A DNA stretch of 64,000 nucleotides, taken from contig ML975246.1 in NCBI GenBank assembly GCA_010015605.1, positions 124,001 to 188,000 of the forward strand, in the 5' to 3' direction. The notes below the pieces were generated by a model that searched no databases, was not told where the DNA came from, and saw only the letters and a list, made by a program, of their open reading frames with translations. This stretch comes from Decorospora gaudefroyi (Eukaryota > Ascomycota > Dothideomycetes > Pleosporales > Pleosporaceae). Positions 11,119 through 22,188 of this stretch are shown in pieces. The number at the start of each line of letters is the position of its first letter. The stretch's first letter is position 1. The position numbers and the translations under genes are program-made.

Positions 11119-13208
11119 ATGGCTAGCGGATACGTTCCGCAGGTGCAAAAGGTCGCCGGCATGGGCATTGTCGAGCGCGAGATGACCACGGAGGGCAGCA
11201 ACGACATCTACCTAGAGGAGCATCATCCGCGATCGATGGACAAAAACGGAAGCGACATTTCGATGAAGTCGACGACCGATGTTGAGAACCATGCGCCGGC
11301 GCAGCCGAGGGGCGTGGCTGATATGGAGGCCGTGACCGTGATTTGGACCAAGAACTGGCTGATTGCCGCCTATGCTACGTTCGTCATCATGTCTCCCTGT
11401 TGGGATTGTTGCTAACTCGATTCATAGTATCATGCTCATCTCTTTCATTAACTCCCTTCAACAGCAGACCAACTATGCCTTTAGGCCCTATGTCGTCTCT
11501 GCTTTCCAGAAGCATGGCTTGACTGCTATGACGGATGTCGTGGCCAACATCGTCGGTGGTGTATCGAAGCTACCGCTTGCCAAGTTCATCGATCTTGTTG
11601 GTCGGCCTCAAGGTTTCTTGGTGTGCATGGTGTCGGTTGTTCTAGGTAGGTACCTCTCTTCCGACGCCTAAACAACAATTAGCTTGAGAGCGGCTTACTA
11701 TTGGGAATGTACACTGACATTTCATCTAGCTCTCGTTCTCATGGCCGTCTGTCAAAACGTCCAGACCTTTTGCGCCGCCCAGGTCTTCTACTGGGCCGGT
11801 ATGAACGGAATCGATTACGTCCAGAACATCTTTATCGCCGATACCTCGCTCATGCAGAACCGCTTGATCTGGATGGCTTTGACAGGGCTTCCCTACGTTG
11901 TCAACACCTTTGTACTTATTGCACCCTAACCATTGGAGATGGGCACTAATATCACGTCTAGGCGGGTCCAAGCCTTGGTGAAACTTTCCTCGACCACAGC
12001 ACCTGGCGTTGGGGTTATGGTACCTTTGCCATCATCACACCAATCGTCTCCATGTCCTTCTGGGCTGTTTTCTGGCTCATGGGCCGGCGCGCGAAGAAGC
12101 TGGGCGTCATGAAACGTGAGAAGAGCAGCAGGACGGTGATGCAGAGCATTCGGCACTGGTGCATCGAGTTCGATGGCAAGCTCTCCGGTCACCCATCAGG
12201 TGTCAGTTGCTAACAGACTTTAGTGATCGGTCTCCTCCTCATCTGCGGCGGCTTTTCTGTTTTCCTCCTTCCGTTCAGCCTTGCCGGCTACCAACAGGAA
12301 GGTTTCGCTTCGCCGATGATCATCTGCATGATCGTGTTCGGACTCCTCATTATCGGCCTTTTCCTCGTCTGGGAACGCTTCTACGCGCCCAGGACCTTCT
12401 TCCCGTTCAAGCTCATGAAGGACCGCTCCGTCATTGCGGCGTGCTTTCTGGGCGCTAATTCCTGGATCGCATTCTAGTAAGTCTCCTGATTCATTTGGAA
12501 AGAGCCTTGCTGACTTTTGTTCTTTTTAGCTCCTACAAGATGTATTACTCCTCTTACCTCCAGGTGGTCTTCAACCTCTCCGTGGCAAAAGCAGGTTACA
12601 TCACCAACATCTTTTTCATCGTCTCCTGCACCTGGGCCCTCATCATCAGCTTCGCCTTTAAGTACACGGATACCTACAAATGGGGTGCCATCATCGCCAT
12701 GCCTGTTCAGATCCTTATGACTGGCCTTCTCATCCATTTCCGTGAGCCGGGTACTAGCATCGGATATCTCGTCATGGTCGAGGTCTTCGGCGCTATGGCT
12801 AGCGCTATGCTCTTGCAGATCGAGCAAGTCGCCATCATGGTAGCTGTACCCCACGAAGACATTGCCGTCGGTCTCGCGCTCCTCAGCGTTATTACCGCTG
12901 TCGGTGGTGCCATCGGTCAATCCGTCTCCGGCGCTCTCTGGAATCAGATTGTGCCAGACAAGATTGCCGAGTACCTTCCTGAGGCCTCCCAGGACAGGAT
13001 CATGGAGATCTTCGGCGACCTCAATGTCCAGTTGGCACTACCATGGGGCAGTCCCGAGCGTGAGGCTTTGATCAAAGCGTTCGCAGACGCGCAGAAGACG
13101 ATGCTGATTGTCGGTACTTGCGCGCTTGTGCCTTGCTTCGTATGGGTTGCCATGCTCAAGAACTCCCGCATGAGCGACCGCATGGCTAGGAAGGGCCTGC
13201 AAGCTTGA
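11119..13208 (+). CDS. MFS siderophore-iron transporter (MirB/Sit family)
   Basis: Six exons (11119-11378, 11428-11645, 11730-11911, 11962-12175, 12224-12476, 12530-13208) give 601 aa, the usual length of fungal siderophore-iron:H+ symporters. An 85-residue polar, acidic N-tail precedes about 14 membrane segments. The first has the family-typical text MLISFINSLQQQTNYAF, and another region contains IFIADTSLMQNR. The C-terminal half has GGAIGQSVSGALWNQIVP, typical of Mir/Sit carriers. It would import ferric hydroxamate siderophores at the plasma membrane; the specific siderophore cannot be read from sequence. The fourth intron (12176-12223) begins with GC, not GT. No siderophore synthetase is nearby. 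Confidence 0.92.
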
Positions 13209-14162
13209 TTGGCTGCGAGGTTGTCGGTTGGACTCGATAACGTAGCGGGAATCGGGTGCGGAACGGCCAGTTGCAATAACGGACTGGTATCAAAGAGCTG
13301 GGATAGGTAACGACATGGGGATGACGGAAGACCGTGCAAATTGCACTACATACAAACTCTGAATGATTTTGGACATGGGTAGGCTGACAGCCTCGGGTAT
13401 CTAAATGAGATTGGGAGTGGCGATTGACGGAAACGGTCTCTACCTACCGTACCGCACCTGCGGTTCTCATCTTTTACTGGTACCTTAACATGTCAATGAA
13501 AATCTCGGGTTGAAATATGCGCTGTTTAACCATAACTCTTTCTATGACCACTAGCTTGAAGCCTTCCAACATCAGAAAGAATGTAGCGTTGCTATCTCGT
13601 GAGATCTCAAAGTCTTCTATGCTGTCTATGAACAGGTGGGTACCTTAAATGTTGCAGCCGAGACAGATCGTGAGGTGGGTGAAGGTAGGTAAGTGCGTGG
13701 TGCGGTCCAACATGCGCAACGGAAAATCAACTCGGAACCAGCGGAACGCACACGCCGACGCGAACATGCGCATCATCCTCGAACTCCCAACCACAACGCT
13801 CTTCCTCTGTACCAGAATAAAAGAACACTAAAAGTTTAAAAACAAGAGACAAAAGCGTTTCATCAGCTACTACATATATACATTAGATCCGCGCACCACC
13901 AGCATGTCCCCTGCCCGCCCTCAAGCGGTGAAGCGCCAACGCACACCAGCCACGCTACTTCCCTGAAAACTACGGTACCCTACCTATCCCCAACCACCTC
14001 TTACCATAGGTACCTATGACCCAACCCACGCACTGCACTGCACGCGCGCACGACAGCCCGGCCACGCCTTTTCCCACGCAGCAATTAGCCTGACATCTGC
14101 CACCCAAGAACCGACAGCGACACCGTACCAAACAAGTCAAACCCTCCCAGCCCATCCCAAAC
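13209..14162. other. Intergenic, no supported gene
   Basis: About 950 bp. The right half (13880-14160) is C/A-rich, a likely leader or promoter of the Cys-rich surface protein. Several GGTACCTTA/TAGGTACC-like words occur, common in this genome's spacers. Nothing coding is seen. Confidence 0.45.
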
Positions 14163-15790
14163 ATGTACATGTTCGCCCTCCCACCACCCACCATCAACCT
14201 ACTCCTCCTCCACCTCCTCAGCGCAACCCGCCCAAGCCTCGCCGCCGCGGCAGAACCCTGGCCGCACAACCTTCCCAAGCACATGAAATACTTCCCCGAA
14301 GACGAAGCCGTCGCAAAACGAAGCATCCACCTGCACCAAAAACTGCGGACCGAGAAACCAATTGGGGTGAAGAAAATGGGCGTCGATGCACGAGAGATGT
14401 TTCTATTGGAGAATTGGATCTTTGAGGGTGATGATGACGGTCAGGGTCTTGGGGAAGAAAAAGAAACAGAGAAGTCTCGCCGCAGCAGTAGCGCAGAGTA
14501 TGACTATGATGAGTTCACCAATGCGACACTGCAAGCGCGCATGGCCTTGCGCCCCATAATCCCGCACCCACAACAAGACTGGCTCGCGCGAAAACACGTT
14601 CGTGATGTATTAACATCGTTGTTGTTGGAGGGAAGACAATTCCAGTGCCCGGCCGGAACATCGAGTTGCGACGATATTGGGGAGCCGGACGTGTGCTGTG
14701 GAACGGGCAGTACGTGTATTGACGTTTCGGGAAACTCGGAGGCTGGGTCTGTGGGCTGCTGTCCGCAGGGCAAGACGTGTGCGGGCGGGGTGAGGTGTGA
14801 TGTTGCGAGTGGGTATTCGAGTTGTCCGGATGCGCCAAATGGGGGGTGTTGTTTGCCTGGGTTTACGTGTCAGGGTGTGGGATGTGAGTTTTGTCTCTTT
14901 CCTTTCCTTCCCCGGCTTTCTTATTCTTGATGGTTCTTGCGAGGAGGTGAGCTTCTTTTTTTTTGAGCGAGGCGCATCGAGACTAATTTTGTGTGTGTAC
15001 AGGTGTTTGGGAAGGTACTTCGACGGCTTATGTTCAACCTTCTACTTCTACCCCTACTTCTACCTCCTCGGACGATGCTGCTGAAACGACATCAACCTCT
15101 ACTACCGTCGTTGTCGTTCCTACCAGCCCTTCTACCACCACCACCACAACGCCCGCCCCGACATCGACTTCCGATTCAAGATACTACACATGCTCAACTG
15201 GCTGGTTCTCATGCCCCTCCTCCCTCGGCGGCGGATGCTGCATGAACGGCCGCACCTGTGCAACCGGCGCATCCTGTCTCGGCGACGACGATGACGACTC
15301 AACTAGCACACGCGCCCCTGACGCCCCCGTCCGCCCCACCAGCGGCTCCGTGACCACTACTACCGCCGCCGCGCCCGGCGGCAACGATGTGTGCCCCAAA
15401 GGCTTCTACGTCTGCAGCGCATACTACCCCACGGGATGCTGCCGGGTCGGACTCGATTGCCAAACGACAGGGTCCTGTGTCTTGCCTACAAAGACCATTG
15501 TGGATACGAACGGCATCGTCATTGTGGCGCCGACGGGTGTGAGCGTGGCGGCGACGCAGGGCGGCAGTTGTCCGAGTGCGTGGTATAGCTGTGCTGCTAG
15601 TCTGGGCGGCAATTGCTGTCCGGATGGGTATGCGTGTGGGGAAGAGCAGTGTACGGCGACGGCGTCGGGGCAGACAGGTGTGGAGGATAAGGTTACGCCG
15701 GATAGTAGGGCGAGTTTTGTTTCGAGTCTGTCGATTTGGGCTATAGGGGTTTCGGCGCTGGGTGTTGGTGTTGCTATGGTTCTGCTGTGA
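14163..15790 (+). CDS. Secreted GPI-anchored protein with five Cys-rich modules
   Basis: Exons 14163-14883 and 15003-15790 give 502 aa. There is a hydrophobic signal peptide (to about residue 27, LLLLHLLSATRPSLAAA) and a hydrophobic C-terminus (IWAIGVSALGVGVAMVLL) behind a Ser-rich omega region, the layout of a GPI-anchored wall or plasma-membrane protein. Five modules share C-x6-C-x7/8-CC-x5-C-x4/5-C: near residues 162-215 (the first followed by an extra CC-x5-C unit), 215-241, 303-336, 370-402 and 429-461. Long Thr/Ser/Pro linkers separate them and are likely O-mannosylated. An Asp/Glu-rich stretch precedes module 1. The spacing is granulin-like but I do not recognise the family. Role could be adhesion, wall binding or host interaction; not shown. 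Confidence 0.85.
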
Positions 15791-16490
15791 GGGTGTGGGA
15801 ATGAAGAATGAAGTTTAAATTTATAGGGGATGATGATGCGCTATGTATTATTATTACTCATATTCGATGCTTTCTAGCACGCCGCAAGCAATGAGCTTTA
15901 CCATTTGGGTATGCCGAAATGCATTTTGGTTGAGAAATAAGTCACGGCGTTGCGAGCGCTGCAAGTTCCTGCACATCGTTGAACGACAATACTTTCAGCC
16001 AGTAAGTATCACCAATAAGAGGCCGTTGTAGCCGGCGCCTGTGTCATGGCCAGTTTGCCCAGCAATGTCAACATGGAATGTAGAGGGCGGACGTCCAGGT
16101 GACTTGTTTCCATTGCGGAGGACAGAGGGTTAGGAAAAGTGCCTTGCCGCTATCTTGGTGCGGCTGAGGTTGTAGTCGTCCCTCTCTTATCAAGCCACTC
16201 GCGCTCAGCCTCGCGCTTATCCCACCATCCGCATCGTCCATGGTAATTTCTAAACGAAAAAGTTTAGATAAGCGTTCAGCTGGGCTTGTGGCGTGCGTGT
16301 GAATTTATGCTTTTTCGACTCTTTTCATCGGCCACACCGTGTAGCCGAGTACCTCTCTTTGTTAGCCTTGTCCATACGGTGCGCACAAGGCAACGCAGAT
16401 TGTGAGCATCAATAAGCGCAAGTGGGTGGTGGCTGTGCGAAAGTGCGTGTATATATCCTCGCGCTGTAGTGTAGTATTGCCGCAAGAACA
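15791..16490. other. Intergenic, no supported gene
   Basis: 700 bp with a short ATT repeat near 15843-15860 (3' flank of the surface protein). No supported ORF. Confidence 0.45.
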
Positions 16491-18138
16491 ATGGCGTGTA
16501 CTTTGTCAACAATTAGCAACTCCACAAACGGATTTGACTTTGCCAAACTCTTCGATGCATATTTGTTTCTCAATGCGACATGTGCGCCGGAAAGCGACAT
16601 CTTCTTTGCAGGTACTCAACTATAGACAGATAAGGTGTGCCTCAAGATTACGGGGAACAGCAACTCGATCTGGTCTGGCTGGACACCCTACCCGATCAGT
16701 GACATCTGGACGAGACTTGTGGTCTGGAAATTGCCGCTTTTGCAGCTGCTCTCGCAGTTTCCGAGACCACCGTTGGGATGGCGCGTGGAAACGAGCATTA
16801 TGCTGCACCTATTGGGTGATCCGATAGACTCTATCGCAAGTATGTTGGTCACGTTGGCTAGTTGCCAGGCGAGAGCGGAGAAGGCGAAGAGGATGTGTCG
16901 CGATGCCGGGATGGGTCATGGCCACCCATAGTATCAGAGGACCTGGAAGCAGTTGGCCATCATTATGGTATCGTACGACGAGTGCGGGGTGTCGGTGAAG
17001 AACGACGGCTTTCGTCGTGTGTAGTAAGTCTCCAGTAGCCAGGTATTGATCGAAAGTCACTGACGGATCCAATGCAGCCGGAGAATGAGACGCCAAGCGA
17101 ATTTTGACAATGACATTCGGTACATATACGAGGAGGCAGCATTTTCGTTAGCAGGGGACCGACAGACACGCATCCTTCCGGTAGTACTTTCCGAGATTCT
17201 CTTCATCGGAGGCTGGGTCATATCACTCGTGAAGGCGGCTTCATCTGAGCCGGGGCCAACAAACTGGGTTAATGTGGAGGCACAGAGTATCGCGATCTCT
17301 GCACTGTTCCTTTGGGTCACGGCAACTGTAGTCATCGGGTCTTTAATTGGTGCGTCTCAGACGGAGGATATGGTCCCAAGGATACTCCATACGATGGAAA
17401 ATGACCTGGGTTCATTTCAGGGGCGCAATGATCGCAGGCCTTCAACTCGGGAGCGTGTAGAGACGGTGTGGTGCCCGAGGTCGGTCCATCGGGCGAGGAC
17501 TGGTGGGACGTATTCTTGGAGGCCAGATAAATGGAAAGGGACACGGACGAAGCTCGGCGTCAGTAGAGCAGCAGTTTTCGCTAGCTCTTTGGTAGCCGTA
17601 ATTGTTGTGGGGATCAGCTTCTCTGTCGCGGCCCTCTTGTCGTATCTCGTCGCGCCGCAGGGATTTAGTTGTCGGCACATCCCAGAAACTATAGTGTCAG
17701 TATACCGGTGTCTTGCGTACATGACGACTTGCTAACGCTATCAATAGATTTGCCATATGGTTGCTCAGCTTCGCGGTCGAGACTGTCTGCGAAATATACT
17801 TGGGCCGCAGGCTCTTCTGGACCATATTCTGGAAAGACGCTCTGAGCGCTCTGAGCATCGTTGCTATCATCCTGCTTATACAATGGGGCATCATGAATCG
17901 GTGCTCATGCTGGTCTCGGTGGGGCTCAACGGGACTCCATCTACCGCAGATGACGGGGCTGAAGGGCAACTTGATGCATTTCATTAGGCATGTTGCACCT
18001 TGGATAGTGCTCGCAGCGATTGTACTGCATCTTCGCTTATGCGTGGCCGTCGTCTGGAAATACTGGGATGCTTTCCGTGTGTTCATCCAGAGAGATGACG
18101 GCGCTTCGAATCTTGGCTGGGAGAGATCGGGACGCTAG
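16491..18138 (+). pseudogene. Multi-pass membrane protein gene with two in-frame TAG codons
   Basis: Coding-like segments on the plus strand form a plausible multi-pass membrane protein of a fungal family I cannot name. The N-terminal piece (ATG 16491) has Cys/Asn-rich extracellular character. It is followed by DIWTRLVVWKLPLLQLL, QFPRPPLGWRVET, WKQLAIIMVSYDECG, and then several hydrophobic helices to the TAG at 18136-18138. Good introns are 17024-17077 (GTAAGT...CTGAC...GCAG) and 17696-17747. However, the frame that joins the early segments contains TAG at 16623-16625 and 16929-16931. The first can be removed by a 48-bp intron 16582-16629, which keeps phase but deletes CAPESDIFFAG. The second has no normal intron that removes it. 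So either the gene is decayed, the assembly has errors, or splicing is unusual. Confidence 0.55.
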
Positions 18139-18474
18139 AAGAATAACGTCCAAGTGACGGAAAGAGAGCTTGAGGAGGAAGTAGAACTTGAGGGAAGATG
18201 AGATAGACGAATTTTTTTGAAGTCGCTCTCGAATAGGAGCTCGAGTAGGGGGGTCATCAGGCGATCCAGCGAGCAAAAGAAACCGGGTTGGTTGTCGTGT
18301 TGTAGTATGAGTGAGAGGATGGGGATGGTGTGCTGGAGGAACGGGAAGTTGGAACGGCTGCTGAGCTATGACCATCAACCCCACAAAAAAAGTTCGAACC
18401 CATGCACATGTGCAGCGCGAAAGGCCGACTTCATCCCCGTCCACGACCTATTATTCCACCCAAGATAGCAGAGT
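18139..18474. promoter_or_regulatory. MPP10 upstream region with PAC-like and T-rich elements
   Basis: 336 bp. GATGAGAT at 18198-18205 resembles the core of the PAC element, and the T run at about 18209-18219 resembles a weak RRPE element. These two commonly lie close together before ribosome-biogenesis genes in fungi. Match is imperfect. Confidence 0.3.
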
Positions 18475-20637
18475 ATGGCGCCGCCCTCATTTTCTCCCGA
18501 CACATCAATCTCCTCGCACACACTCTCCATCGGCTCGGCCCATCCGCCGCCAATGGAGCTCCAACCCGGCTCTGCGACATCGCCGACGAGCTTGCTCGCC
18601 AACCCACTCGCCTTCCTGCAACCCACGGCCCAACTCAATGCTTCCTTTCTTGCCGCCGCAAAGCGATATTTGGACCCCGTTGCCGTTGGCGTTAGCGAGT
18701 CACAGGCACGACGACAGCAAGATTTGCGCACCAAGCGGAAGCGGGGACGAGGCTATGACGATGACTTCAAGGTCTTGCATCTGAAGAAGCTGCACGTACA
18801 GGGCTTTGGGGTGAATCAGGTTTTTGAACAGACGCGGAGAATCGTCGAGGCCGCGGCGGACGAAATTGAGCTCGCGCTCCCAGAGCAAGAAGAAGACGGA
18901 GTGGTGGCAGTACTGGGTGACGACGACGCGGAGGAAGACGTGGAGGAAGCAGAGGAATACCATACCGATTCGAGTCTGGGTGAAGAGGGTGTTGATTGGG
19001 AGTACGACGGTGTGGATGAGGTTGAGGATGAGGATGAGGAAGCGTTGGATGGCGAAAGACTAGACGAACAAGACCTCGACTTGGAAGATGGGGAAGAGCA
19101 CATCTTCTCTGAAGCCGAATTGGACGATGAGCCTGCAGAAATCTATCAACCTGATCCGAACGGGCTCAACGACGGCTTCTTCTCTATCGACGACTTTAAT
19201 AAACAGACTGACTTTCTAGAGCAGCATGATCAAAGAGGAGAAGCTGCGGACAGCGATGACGACGAGATAAACTGGGAAGCAGATCCGATGACAGACGGTG
19301 CAGCCACTGGAATGCTAGAGGATGCATCCGACGACGAATCCGATGAGGGCGGGCCGACTTTCGGCAATGCAGACCTCAACGCGCCTGAAGGGGACAGTGA
19401 CGACGACGAGGATTTTGAGCAAGGAGATTTGGATGGCCTCGACGACGGCATGAATGCCAACAACGTCATGTATGCGGACTTCTTCGCCCCACCAGCACAG
19501 AAAGCCGGCAAGAAGAACAATAAGAGGCCACATCCGCACAACTTCCCAGCGACACAGCTAGATCAAGAAGCGGAGCGTGAAGAGGATGTCGAAGGGACCA
19601 TGGCTAGGGTGCATCGGGATCTATTCGAAGATGACGATGATGCGGAGAGTGAGGGTGACCTCTCCAATCTTGACCCTGCAGACCCCAAGTCAAGACAGTC
19701 GACGCACGAACGGCGACAAGCCAAAATACAAGAAGAGATTAGAAAGCTGGAATCAGCCAACGTTGCAAAACGACAGTGGCAGCTGTCCGGTGAAGCACGC
19801 GCAGCTGATCGACCGTTGAACTCGCTTCTCGAAGAGAATCTTGAGTTTGAGCGGGCTGGAAAACCTGTACCTATAGTAACAGCTGAGACTACAGAAGACA
19901 TGGAAGCATTGATCAAGCGGCGCATCCTGTCTGGCGAGTTCGACGAACTACATCGACGTCGGCCGGATGATCTCGCGACCGGGCCCCGACGCGGCCGCAT
20001 TGAACTCGAGGACACCAAGTCCGGCAAAGGGCTGGCAGAAATTTACGAAGAAGAACACTTACGAGAAACTGATCCCAACTTTGTCGAAGCCAAAGACGAA
20101 AAGCTGAAAAAGGAGCACGACGAGATTGCCAGCCTGTGGAAGAGCGTGTCCGCCAAGCTGGACTCTCTCAGCTCCTCGCACTTCAAACCTAAGCCCGCAG
20201 CTGCGAATCTCGAAATCCGCGTCGACGCGCCCGCCATCGAGATGGAAGACGCGCGTCCCACGGCTGGCGGCGAGGTCGCCAGCGAGAGCATGCTCGCACC
20301 GCAAGAAGTCTACAAACCCGGCGACGAGAAGAGCAAGACGGAGATTGTCACCAAGAGCGGCATGCCGGTTGCCCGTGAGGAGATGTCACGGGAAGACAAG
20401 GCTTCCAGACGACGGCGGGCCAAAGAGAGGGCGAAGAAGGCCGGCCTTAATAAACCGACAAAAGGCCAGAATGAGGAGAAGAAGAAGGAGAAGAAGAGGG
20501 GCGAGAAGAAACAGATGCTGGGTGACCTCAAGAAGGGTGGTGTGCAGGTCATTGGCCGAAGGGGTGTGCTCACCGATGTTGAGGGTAAGGAAGTCAAGGA
20601 TGCAGCGAGGAAGGGCGCGGGCAGCTACAAGCTGTAA
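18475..20637 (+). CDS. MPP10: U3 snoRNP component Mpp10
   Basis: Single exon, 720 aa, close to other fungal Mpp10 proteins. The family text is clear: an N-terminal helix region, long Asp/Glu blocks (residues about 140-330), LNDGFFSIDDFNKQTDF near 225-240, and the C-terminal core LNSLLEENLEFERAGKPVP with RRILSGEFDELHRRRPDDL. The C-terminus is Lys-rich and nucleolar in type (KKKEKKRGEKKQ). Mpp10 with Imp3 and Imp4 binds U3 snoRNA in the small-subunit processome and is needed for early 18S rRNA cleavages. The start is the first ATG, just after a stop in the same frame. It follows the damaged membrane-protein gene by 336 bp. Confidence 0.94.
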   Translation: MAPPSFSPDTSISSHTLSIGSAHPPPMELQPGSATSPTSLLANPLAFLQPTAQLNASFLAAAKRYLDPVAVGVSESQARRQQDLRTKRKRGRGYDDDFKVLHLKKLHVQGFGVNQVFEQTRRIVEAAADEIELALPEQEEDGVVAVLGDDDAEEDVEEAEEYHTDSSLGEEGVDWEYDGVDEVEDEDEEALDGERLDEQDLDLEDGEEHIFSEAELDDEPAEIYQPDPNGLNDGFFSIDDFNKQTDFLEQHDQRGEAADSDDDEINWEADPMTDGAATGMLEDASDDESDEGGPTFGNADLNAPEGDSDDDEDFEQGDLDGLDDGMNANNVMYADFFAPPAQKAGKKNNKRPHPHNFPATQLDQEAEREEDVEGTMARVHRDLFEDDDDAESEGDLSNLDPADPKSRQSTHERRQAKIQEEIRKLESANVAKRQWQLSGEARAADRPLNSLLEENLEFERAGKPVPIVTAETTEDMEALIKRRILSGEFDELHRRRPDDLATGPRRGRIELEDTKSGKGLAEIYEEEHLRETDPNFVEAKDEKLKKEHDEIASLWKSVSAKLDSLSSSHFKPKPAAANLEIRVDAPAIEMEDARPTAGGEVASESMLAPQEVYKPGDEKSKTEIVTKSGMPVAREEMSREDKASRRRRAKERAKKAGLNKPTKGQNEEKKKEKKRGEKKQMLGDLKKGGVQVIGRRGVLTDVEGKEVKDAARKGAGSYKL

Positions 20638-21303
20638 AGACGGACCTGGGGAGTAGAGTAGTGTCGAATATATTCATCTCGTGTTTGCTACAGTCGCATC
20701 CCTAGGATACATCATCTCCTGACATGTAATTTAGTTTTCATTTCTTGAATCCATTTTCACCATCACGTCTCCCCTTTCTCCTTCTGTTCAAAACTGAGAC
20801 TAGTCGCACGCCTACTATCGTACTGCATTGATTTATCGCATTATTGCGCGCAGTTGAACAAAGCAATCAGCAACCCGAAATCCTACCTTTTTTAGCAAAT
20901 CAGCGTCTGGCCAACAGCTGGGTGAATTGCAGTGCCGGCTTATTAGCATGCTCATACCTCCAAAAGGAATATACCGAAAGTCTCAAGTATGCGTCATTTC
21001 GTAAAATGGAACCTGAATTATGAGTACGGCGCCAATACAACGCACTCCAAGTACGACAGTTACTATTGTGATGCGCCCCCATCTCTTCGTATAAAGTTTC
21101 GGGATATAAATTTGAATCTTCCTCGAAGCATAACTCCTTGCCCACTCGCCAATGACCGTTGTCTTCTCTAGCTCATATTGTCCGTAGTGATAACAGAGAC
21201 TGTACTTCCAAGTACAACCCCTAACCAACCGCCGATAGTCGTCTTATATTCTTCTTCCCCTACCTCCTCCTCTACCTCTACCGTCTATTGGGCCCGAAGC
21301 CGT
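20638..21303. other. Convergent intergenic MPP10 / VTC1
   Basis: 666 bp holding the 3' flanks of both genes. It is AT-richer than its surroundings. No ORF or repeat of note. Confidence 0.45.
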
Positions 21304-21750
21304 CTATTTCTTGCCATGATCCTCGGCCCCAACCGTCAACCGAAGTACAAAATTGACAATAACGGCCGCAAACAAAGCAATCGTCAGAACCGTCGGGCCC
21401 AATCGATCATCAAAGCCACCCTGGCCCCTCATGCGTATACTGCGCGCACGCCAATGAAACGTAAACAGGGCGTACAGCATGGCCATCATGGCGACGAGGG
21501 TAAAGAGGCCAGCGGAAATCTTGCCAATCTTGTCGCCAAAGTTGAGGAGGCCGATTGCGAGGCCGCCGAGGATGACGGTGAAGTTGAGCCAGGAGAGGAA
21601 GGTGCGCTCGTTGGCGAAGAAGACTTTGGGTTCGACTCGCGTCGGGAGCGCGATGCGCTTGCCTGTACTGCGCTGTTAGTATTTTGAGAGGAGGTGGGTG
21701 CATGGTTCGAGTGTACCCGGTGCGGTCTGGAGGAGCGGTTGGCTGGACAT
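21304..21750 (-). CDS. VTC1: Vacuolar transporter chaperone subunit 1
   Basis: Exons 21750-21717 and 21662-21304 give 130 aa, the expected size (yeast Vtc1 is 129). It begins MSSQPLLQTAPGKRIALPTR, then VEPKVFFANERTFLSWLNF, the signature of the DUF202/VTC membrane domain. Three hydrophobic helices follow (VILGGLAIGLLNF, ISAGLFTLVAMMAMLYALF, LTIALFAAVIVNFVLRL). Vtc1 is the small membrane subunit of the VTC complex, which makes polyphosphate at the vacuole and moves it into the lumen. The 54-bp intron lies after codon 11 and its branch-like ACTAAC is close to the acceptor. A long plus-strand ORF over this locus is a shadow. Confidence 0.95.
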
Positions 21751-22188
21751 GACGATTGTAGTAATAACCCCACTAGGTATAGCAACGGGAGCTCGTAGAG
21801 GACGATTCGCGGCGGTCGGAAAAGGCAATTGACGCGTAGCAAAGTCTTGTGCTACCGGGTCCAGCTTCAGACGGCGTATCGGTGTAGAATAAATGGACAA
21901 GTGCAGAGTCTTGCGTCAGAGAGAAATCGGAGCTCGTCCTCGCGGGCTTGGCCCATGTCCAGACAGATGCAGCCTATCAAAGCAGCATATGCATGCCACG
22001 TGATAAAAGGGCCGCGGAAAGCGCGCTAGGCTTGCGCAGGGATCACTGCGCTAAACATCCGTAGTTACTAACAAACAACACGGCCGCTCTCACAACACCA
22101 CAACACTAGGCTTCCGAATACTACCCTCACGTGCTACTATAATCCACGCTTCTTCTCGCATTACTACGCAAATAGCATCATCTGAGCC
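21751..22188. promoter_or_regulatory. Shared divergent promoter VTC1 / dynein light chain
   Basis: 438 bp between the two start codons, transcribed outward. A CACGTG (E-box) sits near 21998-22003. This is the core of Pho4-type sites, of note because VTC genes are phosphate-regulated in yeast; a single site is weak evidence. Confidence 0.35.

Noticed and set aside
16582..16629. Simple 48-bp intron as full rescue of the membrane-protein gene
   Set aside because: It removes only the first TAG; the second in-frame TAG remains, so the gene is listed as probably broken.
18391..18400. TTCGAACC word like a tRNA B box
   Set aside because: No A box, acceptor stem or anticodon arm around it; no tRNA gene was found in the window.
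21178..21687. Plus-strand 169-codon ORF
   Set aside because: It lies over VTC1 on the other strand, whose protein is unmistakable.
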